Of a stretch of DNA of 64,000 nucleotides, positions 9,132 to 17,911 are shown piece by piece. The translations under genes were made by a program, and so were the position numbers. The notes under the pieces are model-generated. The model saw nothing but the letters and a program-made list of their open reading frames with translations. It was not told where the DNA came from and made no database searches. This DNA is from Lentisphaerae bacterium GWF2_57_35 (lineage in GTDB: Bacteria; Verrucomicrobiota; Kiritimatiellia; CAIQIC01; GWF2-57-35), in NCBI GenBank assembly GCA_001804865.1, contig MHBK01000043.1:289-64288 (forward strand). The letters are read 5' to 3'. The first letter of the stretch is position 1, and every line of letters begins with the position of its first letter.

Positions 9132-9779
9132 CTAAGACCGGGGCCCGGCGGCCCCGGCTTTAGACAGTTCTTTCTGATTTTGCAGGTCGCTTTCCAGCTC
9201 CGTGAGGATGCCGGCGAGCGCCTCGTTCCAACCTCGAACCAATTCATCGGGAGAAGCTTTCTTTAACAAGATTTCCCGGCAGTAGGTTTTCTGGAAAACG
9301 AGCTGGGGAGGCGAATTCCGATTATCGACGAGCGCGGTTTCGATCTCCACGATCGCGAGCGGATGGGCCGGATTTCGATAGTCGCCGCGGCAGGTCAGCA
9401 AGGTGTTTTCCAATATGAAAAGAGGGTCCAGCCGGCTGGACGATTGAGCGGTGGGGAAGCCGGCTTGAGCGAGCCACTGCCGTTGGATCTCGGTCAGTTG
9501 GTTGTTCACGGGAATCAGAAACACGTGGTAGAAATCCGCGGCATAACGATTTTCCTGCAGCCGATAAACGAAAGAGGACCCTTCACATAGGGGCGCTGCA
9601 ACAAAAGGCCGCACTTTCAATAAGGCGGTTCCGGTTGTTGGAACGGCGTCGCCTGGGCGCTTCGCTTCCAGGACGTATTGGCGTTTTTCAATGTAAGGCT
9701 GTTTGATGCTCATGCAGCCGTTGGCTGCAAATAACAACGCCAGTGAGCCTGCGATCATGCATCCATAAAACGATTTCAT
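9132..9779 (-). CDS. ABC-type lipid transport auxiliary lipoprotein (PqiC-like)
   Basis: A 215-residue lipoprotein. The signal peptide ends in a lipobox ANGC with Cys22 as the lipidated residue. The mature part opens with KRQYVLEAKRPG and carries an ABC_trans_aux-like alternating beta/alpha pattern (FVYRLQENRYAADFYHVFL). These proteins sit on the inner face of the outer membrane and help MCE-type transporters pass lipid across the periplasm. Its start overlaps the end of the mce gene (ATGA on the minus strand), so it is the last gene of the transporter operon. Confidence 0.8.
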   Translation of the reverse strand: MKSFYGCMIAGSLALLFAANGCMSIKQPYIEKRQYVLEAKRPGDAVPTTGTALLKVRPFVAAPLCEGSSFVYRLQENRYAADFYHVFLIPVNNQLTEIQRQWLAQAGFPTAQSSSRLDPLFILENTLLTCRGDYRNPAHPLAIVEIETALVDNRNSPPQLVFQKTYCREILLKKASPDELVRGWNEALAGILTELESDLQNQKELSKAGAAGPRS

Positions 9780-10624
9780 TCCGGATTCCTTTTCTCAGGC
9801 GGCGGATTGCTCAAAAGAACGGATGCCGGGTTTTCCCTGGCTTGGTCCATAAGCTGTTTCAGATCGCGTGAAGCGCTCTTGAAGTTGCTTAAGATTTCTT
9901 CGACCGAGTATTGCTGTTCGACAAATATCGTATCGATGCGGCGGAAGACGCTGTTCATCCTGTCGACCGTTTCCGGCAGGGCTTGGGTGACGGCGCGGAC
10001 GTTGGTCATAATGGGAGGAAGATCCCGGGTAATAAGAACGTTCAGATTGGTTATCAGTTCGTTGGCGCTGACGGCCATTTGTTCGACATGCGATTGGCTC
10101 AGCTTATCGAGAATTTTCTGAAGCGAATCGCTGAATTGGGTGATGATGCTGGGTGCGGAAGGAACATACAAGTAGTCCGGCTGCCAATCGATTTCCATCG
10201 GCGGATAACGCTGGGGAGGGAGATAATCGGCTTCCAGAAAGGCGGTTCCCGTCAGGCCTTGGGAAGTAAGCCGGACGCGAAGACCGTTTTCAATTTCGCG
10301 AGCCAATTGTTCTTCTAGTCCTTTAGCCGCCATGCTCTTTGAACGGCTGAAAAAGAGTTTGGCCCGGACGAGGACGTATCGATGGTCGGTTTGGTAGATG
10401 TCGTCGACAAACGTAATTTGAGAGACCTGTCCGATTTTCACGCCGCGAAGTTTGACGGGGGAGCCGATTTCCAAGCCCTGAACGGACTCGTTGATATAAG
10501 TTTCCAGGAGGATCGCCCGTTTGTACAGCTCTTGCGAGCTGAGCAGGATAAGCGCCGCGATGGCCAGTCCTGCCGCTGCGATCACGAACAACCCGATTCT
10601 GAAATAGTGTGTTGGTTGGCTCAT
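9776..10624 (-). CDS. MlaD-family MCE-domain lipid-binding protein
   Basis: A 282-residue protein with one N-terminal membrane helix (IGLFVIAAAGLAIAALILLSS) followed by an MCE domain (about residues 36-120: INESVQGLEIGSPVKLRGVKIG, then TGTAFLEADY). A C-terminal helical region of ~120 residues is rich in coiled-coil-like heptads (SDSLQKILDKLSQSHVEQMA). The MCE domain forms a ring that lets phospholipid through the periplasm. It is longer than E. coli MlaD (~183 residues), resembling the forms with a helical extension. It lies between the ATPase gene and the lipoprotein gene. Confidence 0.88.
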   Translation of the reverse strand: MSQPTHYFRIGLFVIAAAGLAIAALILLSSQELYKRAILLETYINESVQGLEIGSPVKLRGVKIGQVSQITFVDDIYQTDHRYVLVRAKLFFSRSKSMAAKGLEEQLAREIENGLRVRLTSQGLTGTAFLEADYLPPQRYPPMEIDWQPDYLYVPSAPSIITQFSDSLQKILDKLSQSHVEQMAVSANELITNLNVLITRDLPPIMTNVRAVTQALPETVDRMNSVFRRIDTIFVEQQYSVEEILSNFKSASRDLKQLMDQARENPASVLLSNPPPEKRNPE

Positions 10625-10651
10625 AAAAATGAAGTGCCTTTTGTATTCATA

Positions 10652-11425
10652 TCAAGATGGATTCGATGCAGCAATCTCACGATGGAAAAACCGGTGCACC
10701 CAGGGATTTTGCGAATGGGTCTTCAGTTCGAGGGGAGAACCCTCGGCTATGATGGTTTTTGTCTGCTTGTCGAGCATGATAACCCGGTCGGCAATGGCGA
10801 AAATGCTCGGCAGCTCATGGCTTACCATCACGAAGGTGATGTGGAAGGGCCGTGCCAGCGACAGGATCAGCCGGTCGAGTTCGGCGGAAGTGATCGGGTC
10901 CAGGCCGGCCGACGGTTCATCGAGAAAGATGATGCGGGGATCGAGCGCCATGGCGCGGGCAATGGCCGCGCGTTTCTTCATGCCTCCGCTGAGTTCTGAC
11001 GGAAGGAGGTGGGCATACGGCTCCAAGCCGACCTGTTTCAATTTTTGCCGGGCCACCAAATTCATGGCGCTTAAGGGAAGCGTGGTGAATTCTTCCAACG
11101 GAAGCCGCACGTTTTCCAGCAGCGTCATGGAGCCGAATAAGGCTCCGCCCTGATACATCACGCCCATTCGATTCAGCAGGAGTTGCCGCTTTTTGTCGTC
11201 CGCCGTAACGAGGTCTTCACCTTCCAAAAGGATTTTCCCGCTCAGCGGCCGATGGAGTCCGATCATATGTTTCATCAGCGTGGTTTTCCCGCAGCCCGAG
11301 CCGCCCAGGATCACGAAGATTTCGCCCTCGTCGATGTGGAAAGAAATGTCCTTCAAGATCACTTCGTCCCCGTAACCGATGACGAGATTTTCGACTTGAA
11401 CGATAGGTTGGGGCTTTTGATCCAT
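10652..11425 (-). CDS. MlaF-like ABC transporter ATP-binding protein
   Basis: A 257-residue ATPase with Walker A GGSGCGKTT, a Q-loop, signature SELSGGMKKRAAIARA, Walker B IIFLDEPSAGLDP and a switch His (MVSHE). The GGMKKR signature variant is typical for ATPases of MCE/Mla systems. It powers lipid movement with the MlaE-like permease encoded 5 bases upstream (11431-12564) and the MCE protein encoded downstream. Confidence 0.93.
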   Translation of the reverse strand: MDQKPQPIVQVENLVIGYGDEVILKDISFHIDEGEIFVILGGSGCGKTTLMKHMIGLHRPLSGKILLEGEDLVTADDKKRQLLLNRMGVMYQGGALFGSMTLLENVRLPLEEFTTLPLSAMNLVARQKLKQVGLEPYAHLLPSELSGGMKKRAAIARAMALDPRIIFLDEPSAGLDPITSAELDRLILSLARPFHITFVMVSHELPSIFAIADRVIMLDKQTKTIIAEGSPLELKTHSQNPWVHRFFHREIAASNPS

Positions 11426-11430
11426 GACGA

Positions 11431-12564
11431 TTATATTCCCAGCGAATAAAACAACACCGAAAAAAGGCCGTCGGCGATCACAATCCAGACAATGCCGCTG
11501 ACGACCGACCGCGTGGTGGAGGCTCCGACGGCGCTGGCGCCATTTTGGGTTTGAAGACCTCTTTGGCAGCCCACCGCGGAAACCATAATGCCAAAAGCGA
11601 ACGCTTTGAATAAACCTCCCATCAAGTCGCCGAGATGAACGGACATCAGCACTTGCTGAACGTAGGTCACCAGGGGAAATCCCAGGGACAACATGACGAC
11701 GCCGGCTCCAATCAAGCCGAACAGATTGGCGAAAATGGTCAGCAGCGGGGTTACCATGACCGCGCCGAGTACGCGGGTGACGACCAGGAAGCGCACGGGA
11801 TCCAGGCCCATCGTGGTCAAGGCGTCGATCTCCTCGTTGACCTTCATGGTTCCCAGTTCGGCCGCAAAGGCGGAACCGGTTCGAGCCGTCAGGATAATGG
11901 CGGTAATCAGGGGCCCGAGTTCGCGGAGCAGCGATAGCGATACCAGATTCGCCACGAAAATCTCGGCGCCGAAAGTTCGCATGGGAATGGCGGCTTGAAA
12001 AGCGAGAATCAAGCCCAGAAGAAAGCCGATCAACGCGATAATCGGCAGCGCGTTGGCGCCGGCCGTTTCCATGACCGACAACATGTCCTTAGTGCGCAAC
12101 CGGGAGGGATGAAGAATGACGAGGCCAAGAGCGGCGGTCAATTTTCCCATGAAGACAATTTGCTCCTTCATATCCTCCCACAAATGCACGGTAACCCGGC
12201 CGATTTCCTCCGGGAGTAAAAACTTGGGCCGTATTGCTGGGGGAGTCGGTTTTTCATGGGGATCGTATTGCGACAAAAGGCGCTGGCAGTCCGGCGGAAG
12301 GCCTTCGACCTTCCATTCGCGATCGCCGGCGCGTTGCTGCCGGCAGAGATCCGCTAAAATACTGACGCCGGCCTCGTCGAAAGAGGCCAGCTTGGACGCA
12401 TCGATGATCAAGAGCTGCGGTCTCTTCCTGCGCATGAACACGCCGGCTTGTTTCCATGCGACGCCGGCGGTCTGGCCGGTCAGTGGGCCTTGTAAAACAA
12501 GGCTCAGCGTTTCCTGTCCGATCCAGGAGCCGGTTACGATGATGGAATCTTTTGTCATAAGCAA
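11431..12564 (-). CDS. MlaE-family permease with N-terminal STAS domain
   Basis: A 377-residue protein, first in its operon. Residues ~10-110 form a STAS-like domain (LLIIDASKLASFDEAGVSILADL), the role done by a separate MlaB protein in E. coli. Residues ~125-377 are the MlaE permease, with the LREFGPLIT-like motif seen here as LRELGPLITAIILTARTGSAFAAELG and the EEIDALTTMGLDPVRFLVVTR segment. The fusion provides two Mla subunits in one chain. Together with the next three genes on this strand it makes a complete envelope lipid transporter, probably for phospholipid trafficking between the membranes. Confidence 0.9.
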   Translation of the reverse strand: MLMTKDSIIVTGSWIGQETLSLVLQGPLTGQTAGVAWKQAGVFMRRKRPQLLIIDASKLASFDEAGVSILADLCRQQRAGDREWKVEGLPPDCQRLLSQYDPHEKPTPPAIRPKFLLPEEIGRVTVHLWEDMKEQIVFMGKLTAALGLVILHPSRLRTKDMLSVMETAGANALPIIALIGFLLGLILAFQAAIPMRTFGAEIFVANLVSLSLLRELGPLITAIILTARTGSAFAAELGTMKVNEEIDALTTMGLDPVRFLVVTRVLGAVMVTPLLTIFANLFGLIGAGVVMLSLGFPLVTYVQQVLMSVHLGDLMGGLFKAFAFGIMVSAVGCQRGLQTQNGASAVGASTTRSVVSGIVWIVIADGLFSVLFYSLGI

Positions 12565-12655
12565 CTCGTACGTTTGCAGGCTACCATCATGAGTCGGTTG
12601 AGTCGAGTGGGTGCTTCAGGGCGGGCCGCAACAGCGGAAAGTGTTTCTTTGCCAT

Positions 12656-12695
12656 GGGTAGGGCGGCCACTCCGCTGGCCGCCTCTTCGGACGCG
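12656..12695 (+). repeat. 40-base dispersed repeat (GGCCACTCCGCTGGCC hairpin), copy A
   Basis: These 40 bases start GGGTAGGGCGGCCACTCCGC and end TCTTCGGACGCG. An exact copy lies on the opposite strand at 40936-40975 (40 of 40 by eye), and a worn copy is at 13623-13648. The inner part folds as a hairpin (GGCGGCCA...TGGCCGCC). It lies in the divergent region between the lipid transporter and phosphoglycerate mutase genes. Short spurious open frames that read GRAATPLAASSDA come from it. Confidence 0.8.
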
Positions 12696-12771
12696 GCCAG
12701 GAATGGCCGCGCTCCCTTGATGATTCGACTGACTTGGGCCATATTTATGTATAACGGAAGAGGTGTCACGC

Positions 12772-13524
12772 GTGAAAAAACTTGTATTGCTTCGGCATGG
12801 AGAGAGTACGTGGAACCAGGAAAACCGGTTCACCGGCTGGACGGATGTGGATCTTTCGGAGAACGGGTTGCAGGAAGCGCGTAGGGCAGGGCAGACCCTC
12901 CGGAAGGAAGGTTATATCTTCGATGTGGCCTACACCTCCGTGTTGAAACGCGCCATCCGTACCTTGTGGATCACGCTCGACGAGATGGATCTGATGTGGA
13001 TACCCGTCATCAACTCCTGGCGGCTGAACGAACGCCATTACGGCGCGTTGCAGGGTCTGAACAAGGCGGAAACGGCGGCCAAGTATGGCGAAGAACAGGT
13101 GCACATCTGGCGGCGCAGCTACGACATCCCGCCGCCGGCTTTGGACGCAAGCGACGAACGTTATCCGGGCAAGGATCCGCGCTATCGTCCGCTTCACCCT
13201 ACCGAGTTGCCTTTTACGGAGTGCCTGAAGGACACCGTGGCGCGATTTCTGCCGTATTGGCAAAAAACGATCGCCCCAATGGTGGAATCCGACCAGCGCG
13301 TGATCGTTGCCGCGCACGGCAACAGCCTGCGGGCGCTGGTCAAATACCTCGACGATATTTCCGACGACGACATCGTGGGCCTGAATATTCCGACCGGCAT
13401 TCCCCTGGTTTACGAACTGGGCGAAAAATTGAAACCCGTCCGCCATTACTATCTCGGCGATCCCGACGAAATTCGCAAGGCCGCCGTGGCGGTCGCGAAT
13501 CAGGGGAAGGCCAAGCCGGTGTAG
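12772..13524 (+). CDS. gpmA: 2,3-bisphosphoglycerate-dependent phosphoglycerate mutase
   Basis: A 250-residue glycolytic enzyme that interconverts 3- and 2-phosphoglycerate. The phospho-acceptor motif LLRHGEST has its His at residue 9. [17 protein letters not shown], the [11 protein letters not shown] segment and the second catalytic His in [15 protein letters not shown] are all present, as in the long GpmA form. I prefer the GTG at 12772 because AGAGG/GGAAG lies about nine bases before it. An in-frame GTG at 12763 would overlap that ribosome site and add three residues. It is divergent from the lipid transporter operon, and a perfect 34-base palindrome follows its stop by 48 bases. Confidence 0.95.
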   Translation: MKKLVLLRHGESTWNQENRFTGWTDVDLSENGLQEARRAGQTLRKEGYIFDVAYTSVLKRAIRTLWITLDEMDLMWIPVINSWRLNERHYGALQGLNKAETAAKYGEEQVHIWRRSYDIPPPALDASDERYPGKDPRYRPLHPTELPFTECLKDTVARFLPYWQKTIAPMVESDQRVIVAAHGNSLRALVKYLDDISDDDIVGLNIPTGIPLVYELGEKLKPVRHYYLGDPDEIRKAAVAVANQGKAKPV

Positions 13525-13572
13525 AAAAAAAATCTTTTCATCGACTCCTCTGAGCTCGCGTTTCTTCAAACG

Positions 13573-13606
13573 TCCATGATCACACTTTGCAAAGTGTGAT
13601 CATGGA
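13573..13606. repeat. 34-base perfect palindrome with TCACACTTTGC core, copy 1
   Basis: All 17 base pairs are complementary. The core TCACACTTTGC/AAGTGTGA is shared with the 34-base palindrome at 23329-23362, while the outer arms differ (TCCATGA here, CCCTGTG there) but remain complementary in each copy. There is no T-run after it, so it is not a classical terminator, though it lies shortly after the gpmA stop. It resembles REP or REPIN-type hairpins. Confidence 0.75.
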
Positions 13607-13622
13607 GTTGACGCGCAAAAAT

Positions 13623-13648
13623 GGGTAGAAGGGCGCCCACTCCGCTGA
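13623..13648 (+). repeat. Worn copy of the 40-base GGGTAGGGCGGCC repeat
   Basis: GGGTAGAAGGGCGCCCACTC followed by CGCTG aligns with the first 25 bases of the repeat at 12656 with a short insertion and substitutions. The text 'GTTTCTTTG' lies beside both copies: before the one at 12656, after this one. It lies in the short gap between gpmA and the GH35-like gene. Confidence 0.5.
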
Positions 13649-13679
13649 GCGTTTCTTTGTGTGGGGGGAAGAAGCCGCG

Positions 13680-16676
13680 TCACGCCTTCAGATAAATCAT
13701 GTAGCACGGGCTCCAGACCGTGTTGGACGCGGCGTCCGCCGCCGGGTGGGCGCGCACGGTCAATTCGTACATCGAAAAGCCGTTATTGTGGCCGCTGTGA
13801 ATGCAATTGACGCGGACGAAACGCGCGTTGCGCGGGTCGTGCAGGGTAATGAGTTTGCGGCCGGGCCGTCCGCACGGCTCGGTGCAAATGGGGCGCCAGA
13901 TTTCGCCGTCTTCGCTGATTTCCACGGTGTATTCTCGGGCATATGCGGTTTCCCAGCCGACGATTACTTCCTGGATGTTCTGTACTTTCCCCAGATCGGC
14001 CATGATCCACTGGTTGTCTTCCGGCTGACTGATCCAGTGGGTGCCGCGCGCGCCGTCGACGGCCTTGTCGGGACCCCAGATGGCCTGGCTCGACGAGGAG
14101 GCGGTCATGGCTGCGTGATACGCCAGGTTTTTCGGCGTGTACACGGATTTGACGTGCCGCATGTCGTTGGCCATAAAGCCGGCCAGGCCATCCGCGTCAC
14201 GGATTTTAACCGGAGTTTCCCGTCCGTCGCTGGTCAGGTGGACGATGTGCGAAATGTTGTCGACCGGCTCGGGAATGATGACCAGGGTATGGCCATGCTC
14301 GTTCTGAACGTTGACCACGGATAACTCGCAAACCTGGTCTGCGCCGCGGCAGTAATACAGATCGCAAGGGTCGGCGGCGGAAAGCCGGTCGTCGCCATAT
14401 TTCAGGACCGGAGCGGCGGCGCTCTTGTCGATGTCGTTAAACCCTTTGATGAAAGCCGAGAGGATGCGCCCCTTTTCGAATCCGACCAAGGCGCCGCTGC
14501 AGGCGGGCAACTGGATTTCGAACGTCTCCGAGGCGCCGTCGGGCTGATTCATCCGGATCGGATAATTCTCCGGTTGCGTCTGGCGGGTCAGGATGTAAAC
14601 CTGTCGGCGGCTGCGTGCGTCGTTGCGGTATTCCATCACTTCAACCAGCTCGCGGCCGGCGGGAGGAACCAGCGGCGCCAGAAACTTCACGCCGGCATAC
14701 TGCGCGGCGAGGTATTCCACGAGCCCGAAATTCCCTTCCACCCGCGTCCACGGATTGAATCCCAGAAAGAGCGCTTTGCCCTGGCCGCGTTCTGCCATAA
14801 CGGCGCACGGTTTGGAATGGGCGACGGCGATGACTTTCAGCCCGGCGTTGTCGGTCACCGTCCAATGCAGTCCGCATCCGGACGCTTTGAAGGCGCCCTG
14901 GTCGAGGCTGACGTCAAAGGCTTCTGGCGAGTCCTGCATTTGCAGGGCGCAGGGGAACAGGGCGTCTTTCAGCAGGGTGCAGGGCTGGAGCCTTTCGTTC
15001 TGTTGCGGGATTTGGGAGGTCAAGACCAACACGCCGCCCTTTTCGACGTAGTCCACTAGCTTGCGCTGGGTGGCTTCGTCCATCCAGTCGCCGCCGCTCA
15101 GGAACAGAATGGGAAATTCCAGCAGGCGCGCAACGGCGTCTTCGGCGGGATAGCAGATGCCGTTGGTCGTGCGATTTTTCTCGCAGAGGGTCATGAACGA
15201 GTCCCAACCCGGCGAGGCGGCCTGCGGTTTGGCGTTGAAGCCGGCGCGTTTCCAATCCGCTTCGGGAATGTTCCAACTGGCGGCATGGGCGTAGGAGGAA
15301 TAAAGCGCCCAGCCTACGGCGGGGCGGACATCCTGTGCGACGAGATCTTCACCGACGTTTTTCATCAGCGCGCCCATCTGATGACAGGTCCAGAAGGAGT
15401 CGCGGAACGAGCCGTCGTGGGCGATGGGATGGTTGCCCATGTACAGGCTGCCGGGATCGGTGGCCAGCTCGCTGGTCCAGCAGTCGCAGGACACGCCGAG
15501 ATAAATATTCAGGCCGGTCGCGCCCCAGAGCATGTAGGCCAGCGATTGGAAGAACGACGGCTGCGTATACCAGTAATGCGGCGGATCGTAGGATTCGAAC
15601 CCCCAGTTTTCCTCCATGTTGATGCCGCGCGCGGCCTTGCCGACGATTTTGTACTTCTTATAGGCATCCGGATTGCGTTGCACCACGCCGCACCAGTTGG
15701 TGTAGCCGTAATGGAGCACGTCGCCCAGCGAGGTCGGGTTGAAGCGGCCGACATGATTGTCGACCATCGTTCCGTGCGCTTCCGCGGGCGTGTTAATGTT
15801 CATCACCACCGGCACGGTGGTCCCGGCGTTCGTCAGGTAGTCGATGTAGGTCTTGGCGATGACGTGGTGAAATTCTTCGCAAAATATCGCCCAGTCGATC
15901 CACGGGAACATCGCTCCGCGCGTGGTCTGCGGCGTCCAGGGCTTGGGCGCGCCGATCTCGGCAAAGGATTTAAACGCAGTGCCGACCAGCGAGTTGTAGG
16001 CTTCGATCGTGCCGTACTTCCGGCCGAGAAACTCGCGATAGCGGGCCACGCCGGAGCTTTCGAAGTTGATCAGATCCACCGGCGCCGCGCCGCGGGAGTA
16101 GACGCCCTCGTTCAAGACCTGCATCGCGACAATCGGGCCGTTAGGATATTCGTTGGGAACGATCACCTCGCGGGCGACGTGTTCCATCCAGTCCTTGACG
16201 TACTTGAGATACTCGGGGTCCATCGGCGCCGGCGGTTTGTTGGTGAAGACGTAGGGCGCGGGCACCGGCTGGCCGGCGATGTCCTGCCGCATTTCGATGG
16301 CGGCGTTGTAATCCGGCATGACGTAATCGGGCAGGGACCCAAAGCGCGTTTCGCCATGAATGTAAGGCCCCGGCTTGGCGACGCAGAGCATGCCTTTTTC
16401 CTTGATCAGGCGGATGAATTCCAGCACGTCGGTCCGGTCGTTGTAGTCGCCGCGAAAATCGTATTTGCCGCCGGCCAGCAGGGGATCCTTGGGCGCGTGA
16501 TGCCGCCAGGAAATGTAGAACGTCACCACGTTGACGTGCATCTTCTTCAGGTTGTCGAGTTGACGAGACCAATCCGCCCGTTCGTCGCGGTAATAAGGAT
16601 AGTCGGCCGACCAGACAAAGGTCGGGTGGCCGTTGATGTTTAGAACGCCGCGCTCGATCGTGATGTGTTTGTTCAT
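13680..16676 (-). CDS. GH35/GH42-like glycoside hydrolase with C-terminal discoidin (F5/8 C) domain
   Basis: A 998-residue protein. The N-terminal ~400 residues are a beta-galactosidase-like TIM barrel: VNVVTFYISWRHHAPKDP, YDFRGDYNDRTDVLEFIRL, KPGPYIHGETRFGSLPDYV, and VAMQVLNEG with the likely acid/base Glu after Asn. A middle part (about 480-720) looks like the glutaminase-like trimerisation fold (FPILFLSGGDWMDEATQRKLVDYVEKGGVLVLTSQ). The C-terminal ~130 residues are a discoidin domain (KAVDGARGTHWISQPEDNQW, then ADLGKVQNIQEVIVGWE). No signal peptide is visible, so it appears cytoplasmic despite the carbohydrate-binding tail. I chose the ATG at 16676 because GGAG lies seven bases before it. 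The ATG at 16682 is too close to that site. The substrate is unknown. Confidence 0.82.
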   Translation of the reverse strand: MNKHITIERGVLNINGHPTFVWSADYPYYRDERADWSRQLDNLKKMHVNVVTFYISWRHHAPKDPLLAGGKYDFRGDYNDRTDVLEFIRLIKEKGMLCVAKPGPYIHGETRFGSLPDYVMPDYNAAIEMRQDIAGQPVPAPYVFTNKPPAPMDPEYLKYVKDWMEHVAREVIVPNEYPNGPIVAMQVLNEGVYSRGAAPVDLINFESSGVARYREFLGRKYGTIEAYNSLVGTAFKSFAEIGAPKPWTPQTTRGAMFPWIDWAIFCEEFHHVIAKTYIDYLTNAGTTVPVVMNINTPAEAHGTMVDNHVGRFNPTSLGDVLHYGYTNWCGVVQRNPDAYKKYKIVGKAARGINMEENWGFESYDPPHYWYTQPSFFQSLAYMLWGATGLNIYLGVSCDCWTSELATDPGSLYMGNHPIAHDGSFRDSFWTCHQMGALMKNVGEDLVAQDVRPAVGWALYSSYAHAASWNIPEADWKRAGFNAKPQAASPGWDSFMTLCEKNRTTNGICYPAEDAVARLLEFPILFLSGGDWMDEATQRKLVDYVEKGGVLVLTSQIPQQNERLQPCTLLKDALFPCALQMQDSPEAFDVSLDQGAFKASGCGLHWTVTDNAGLKVIAVAHSKPCAVMAERGQGKALFLGFNPWTRVEGNFGLVEYLAAQYAGVKFLAPLVPPAGRELVEVMEYRNDARSRRQVYILTRQTQPENYPIRMNQPDGASETFEIQLPACSGALVGFEKGRILSAFIKGFNDIDKSAAAPVLKYGDDRLSAADPCDLYYCRGADQVCELSVVNVQNEHGHTLVIIPEPVDNISHIVHLTSDGRETPVKIRDADGLAGFMANDMRHVKSVYTPKNLAYHAAMTASSSSQAIWGPDKAVDGARGTHWISQPEDNQWIMADLGKVQNIQEVIVGWETAYAREYTVEISEDGEIWRPICTEPCGRPGRKLITLHDPRNARFVRVNCIHSGHNNGFSMYELTVRAHPAADAASNTVWSPCYMIYLKA

Positions 16677-16813
16677 GGGCATACTCCAAAATCGGTTAAA
16701 AAGGCGGGTACTATGCTCATTTTTTTCGGGAGTTAAAGAAAAAATGGATTATATCCGGTAACATGTTGTTTAAATCGTTATCTATTAATAAGAAATGTAA
16801 TTACTTAAAAGGC

Positions 16814-17875
16814 CTATTTTCCGTAATGCAATGAGAACAAATCCATGTATTCGTCGGCATAGCAGACGCCCTCGCATTGGCAGGTGAAGGCCGGGCCGAG
16901 CGATTTTTGACATAGCTCGTGCCACTGATTTCGCAGCATGTGGTATTCGGTTCTTTCCCCCCGGGGTTGCGTCAGCAGCGATACGGCTTCCGTCATCAGG
17001 AAGCAATCGACCGTGGCCACGGCCACCTCCACGGCAGCGTCATGCGCAAATACAAAATCGATGATGCGGCCATACGACTGATAAACCGACAGCGCGAGTT
17101 CGGGCGTGTTCAGTTCCGGGCTGTCGTGGTTGGCGTCCAGCTCGAAGATCAACAGGTGATCGAGCCGGCTCGAGAGCTTTTTCAGGTGGAGCATTTTGGT
17201 TTCCCACGGCATGTGATGATAGGCCAGCGAGGTGAGCGCCACATCGTAGTGGCCCTCGATGCCGGCGGAAACATTTTCGATGCGGTTGTTCAAGGTCTTG
17301 ATTAGGCCCGGCGGGAAGGCGTCGCCAACGGTCTTTCGCGCCAGCTCGATCATCGCCGGCGAGGCGTCGATCAAGAGGATTTCCTCGATCTCGCGCGCCT
17401 TGCCGATCGCGACGAGATGTTGCAGGAGCATCACCGCCAACGCGCCGTTGCCCGTGCCGATATCCATGAACTTCAACGGACGATCGAACACCGGCAGGCT
17501 GTGGCCCATTTGTTTGACGAAGGCCTCGCGCGCGGATTTGATTTGCGGCATTCCTGCAAAATGAACGAACGGACGCGGATCCGCGAACGCCACCGCCGGC
17601 ATGGCGAAGCGTCCGTTCTGCCGTTGCAGAAAGCTGACCATGAACGCGTTCATGCACAGCAGTTCGTCTTCTTCGCGCGCGCCGATTTGAAACCAGTCCA
17701 TCGCGCGGGGCGACTGCCCGTGCGAGGCCAGCAAGGCGCCGGCGAAAAACCGGAAAGCCGGCCGTAGATTCGGACGGAGCTGCGCATCGAATTGTTTGGG
17801 GGAGCTGGCGGTCTTCAGAACGTCTTCGCCAAGACGGCTCCACAGCTTCTTTTCAGCTTCCGATAAAAACAGCAT
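16814..17875 (-). CDS. Class I SAM-dependent methyltransferase, substrate unknown
   Basis: A 353-residue protein. The SAM-binding fold starts at LKFMDIGTGNGALAVMLLQHL (motif I, G-x-G-x-G) with ILLIDASPAMIELARKTVG as motif II and YDVALTSLAYHHMPWE as motif III/IV. About 130 residues precede it, an all-helical part that may bind the substrate, and a C-terminal part has several Cys residues (FTCQCEGVCYADEY). Nothing in the neighbourhood defines a substrate. The gene lies 36 bases after the Ntn-hydrolase stop on the same strand but 137 bases before the GH35-like gene. Confidence 0.75.
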   Translation of the reverse strand: MLFLSEAEKKLWSRLGEDVLKTASSPKQFDAQLRPNLRPAFRFFAGALLASHGQSPRAMDWFQIGAREEDELLCMNAFMVSFLQRQNGRFAMPAVAFADPRPFVHFAGMPQIKSAREAFVKQMGHSLPVFDRPLKFMDIGTGNGALAVMLLQHLVAIGKAREIEEILLIDASPAMIELARKTVGDAFPPGLIKTLNNRIENVSAGIEGHYDVALTSLAYHHMPWETKMLHLKKLSSRLDHLLIFELDANHDSPELNTPELALSVYQSYGRIIDFVFAHDAAVEVAVATVDCFLMTEAVSLLTQPRGERTEYHMLRNQWHELCQKSLGPAFTCQCEGVCYADEYMDLFSLHYGK

Positions 17876-17911
17876 GAGCGCCTCATGGGTTGGGGGTCCA
17901 TCTGGCGTCTA

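Noticed and set aside
12604..12884. Short open frames reading GRAATPLAASSDA
   Set aside because: They come from the dispersed 40-base repeat and recur at its other copy (40936-40975).
15590..15605. tRNA-like GATTCGAAC text
   Set aside because: It lies inside the GH35-like coding sequence and has no cloverleaf around it. No tRNA was found anywhere in the window.
15285..16643. 452-residue open frame antisense to the GH35-like gene
   Set aside because: It shows only low-complexity His/Arg/Val text; the opposite strand has conserved glycosidase motifs throughout.
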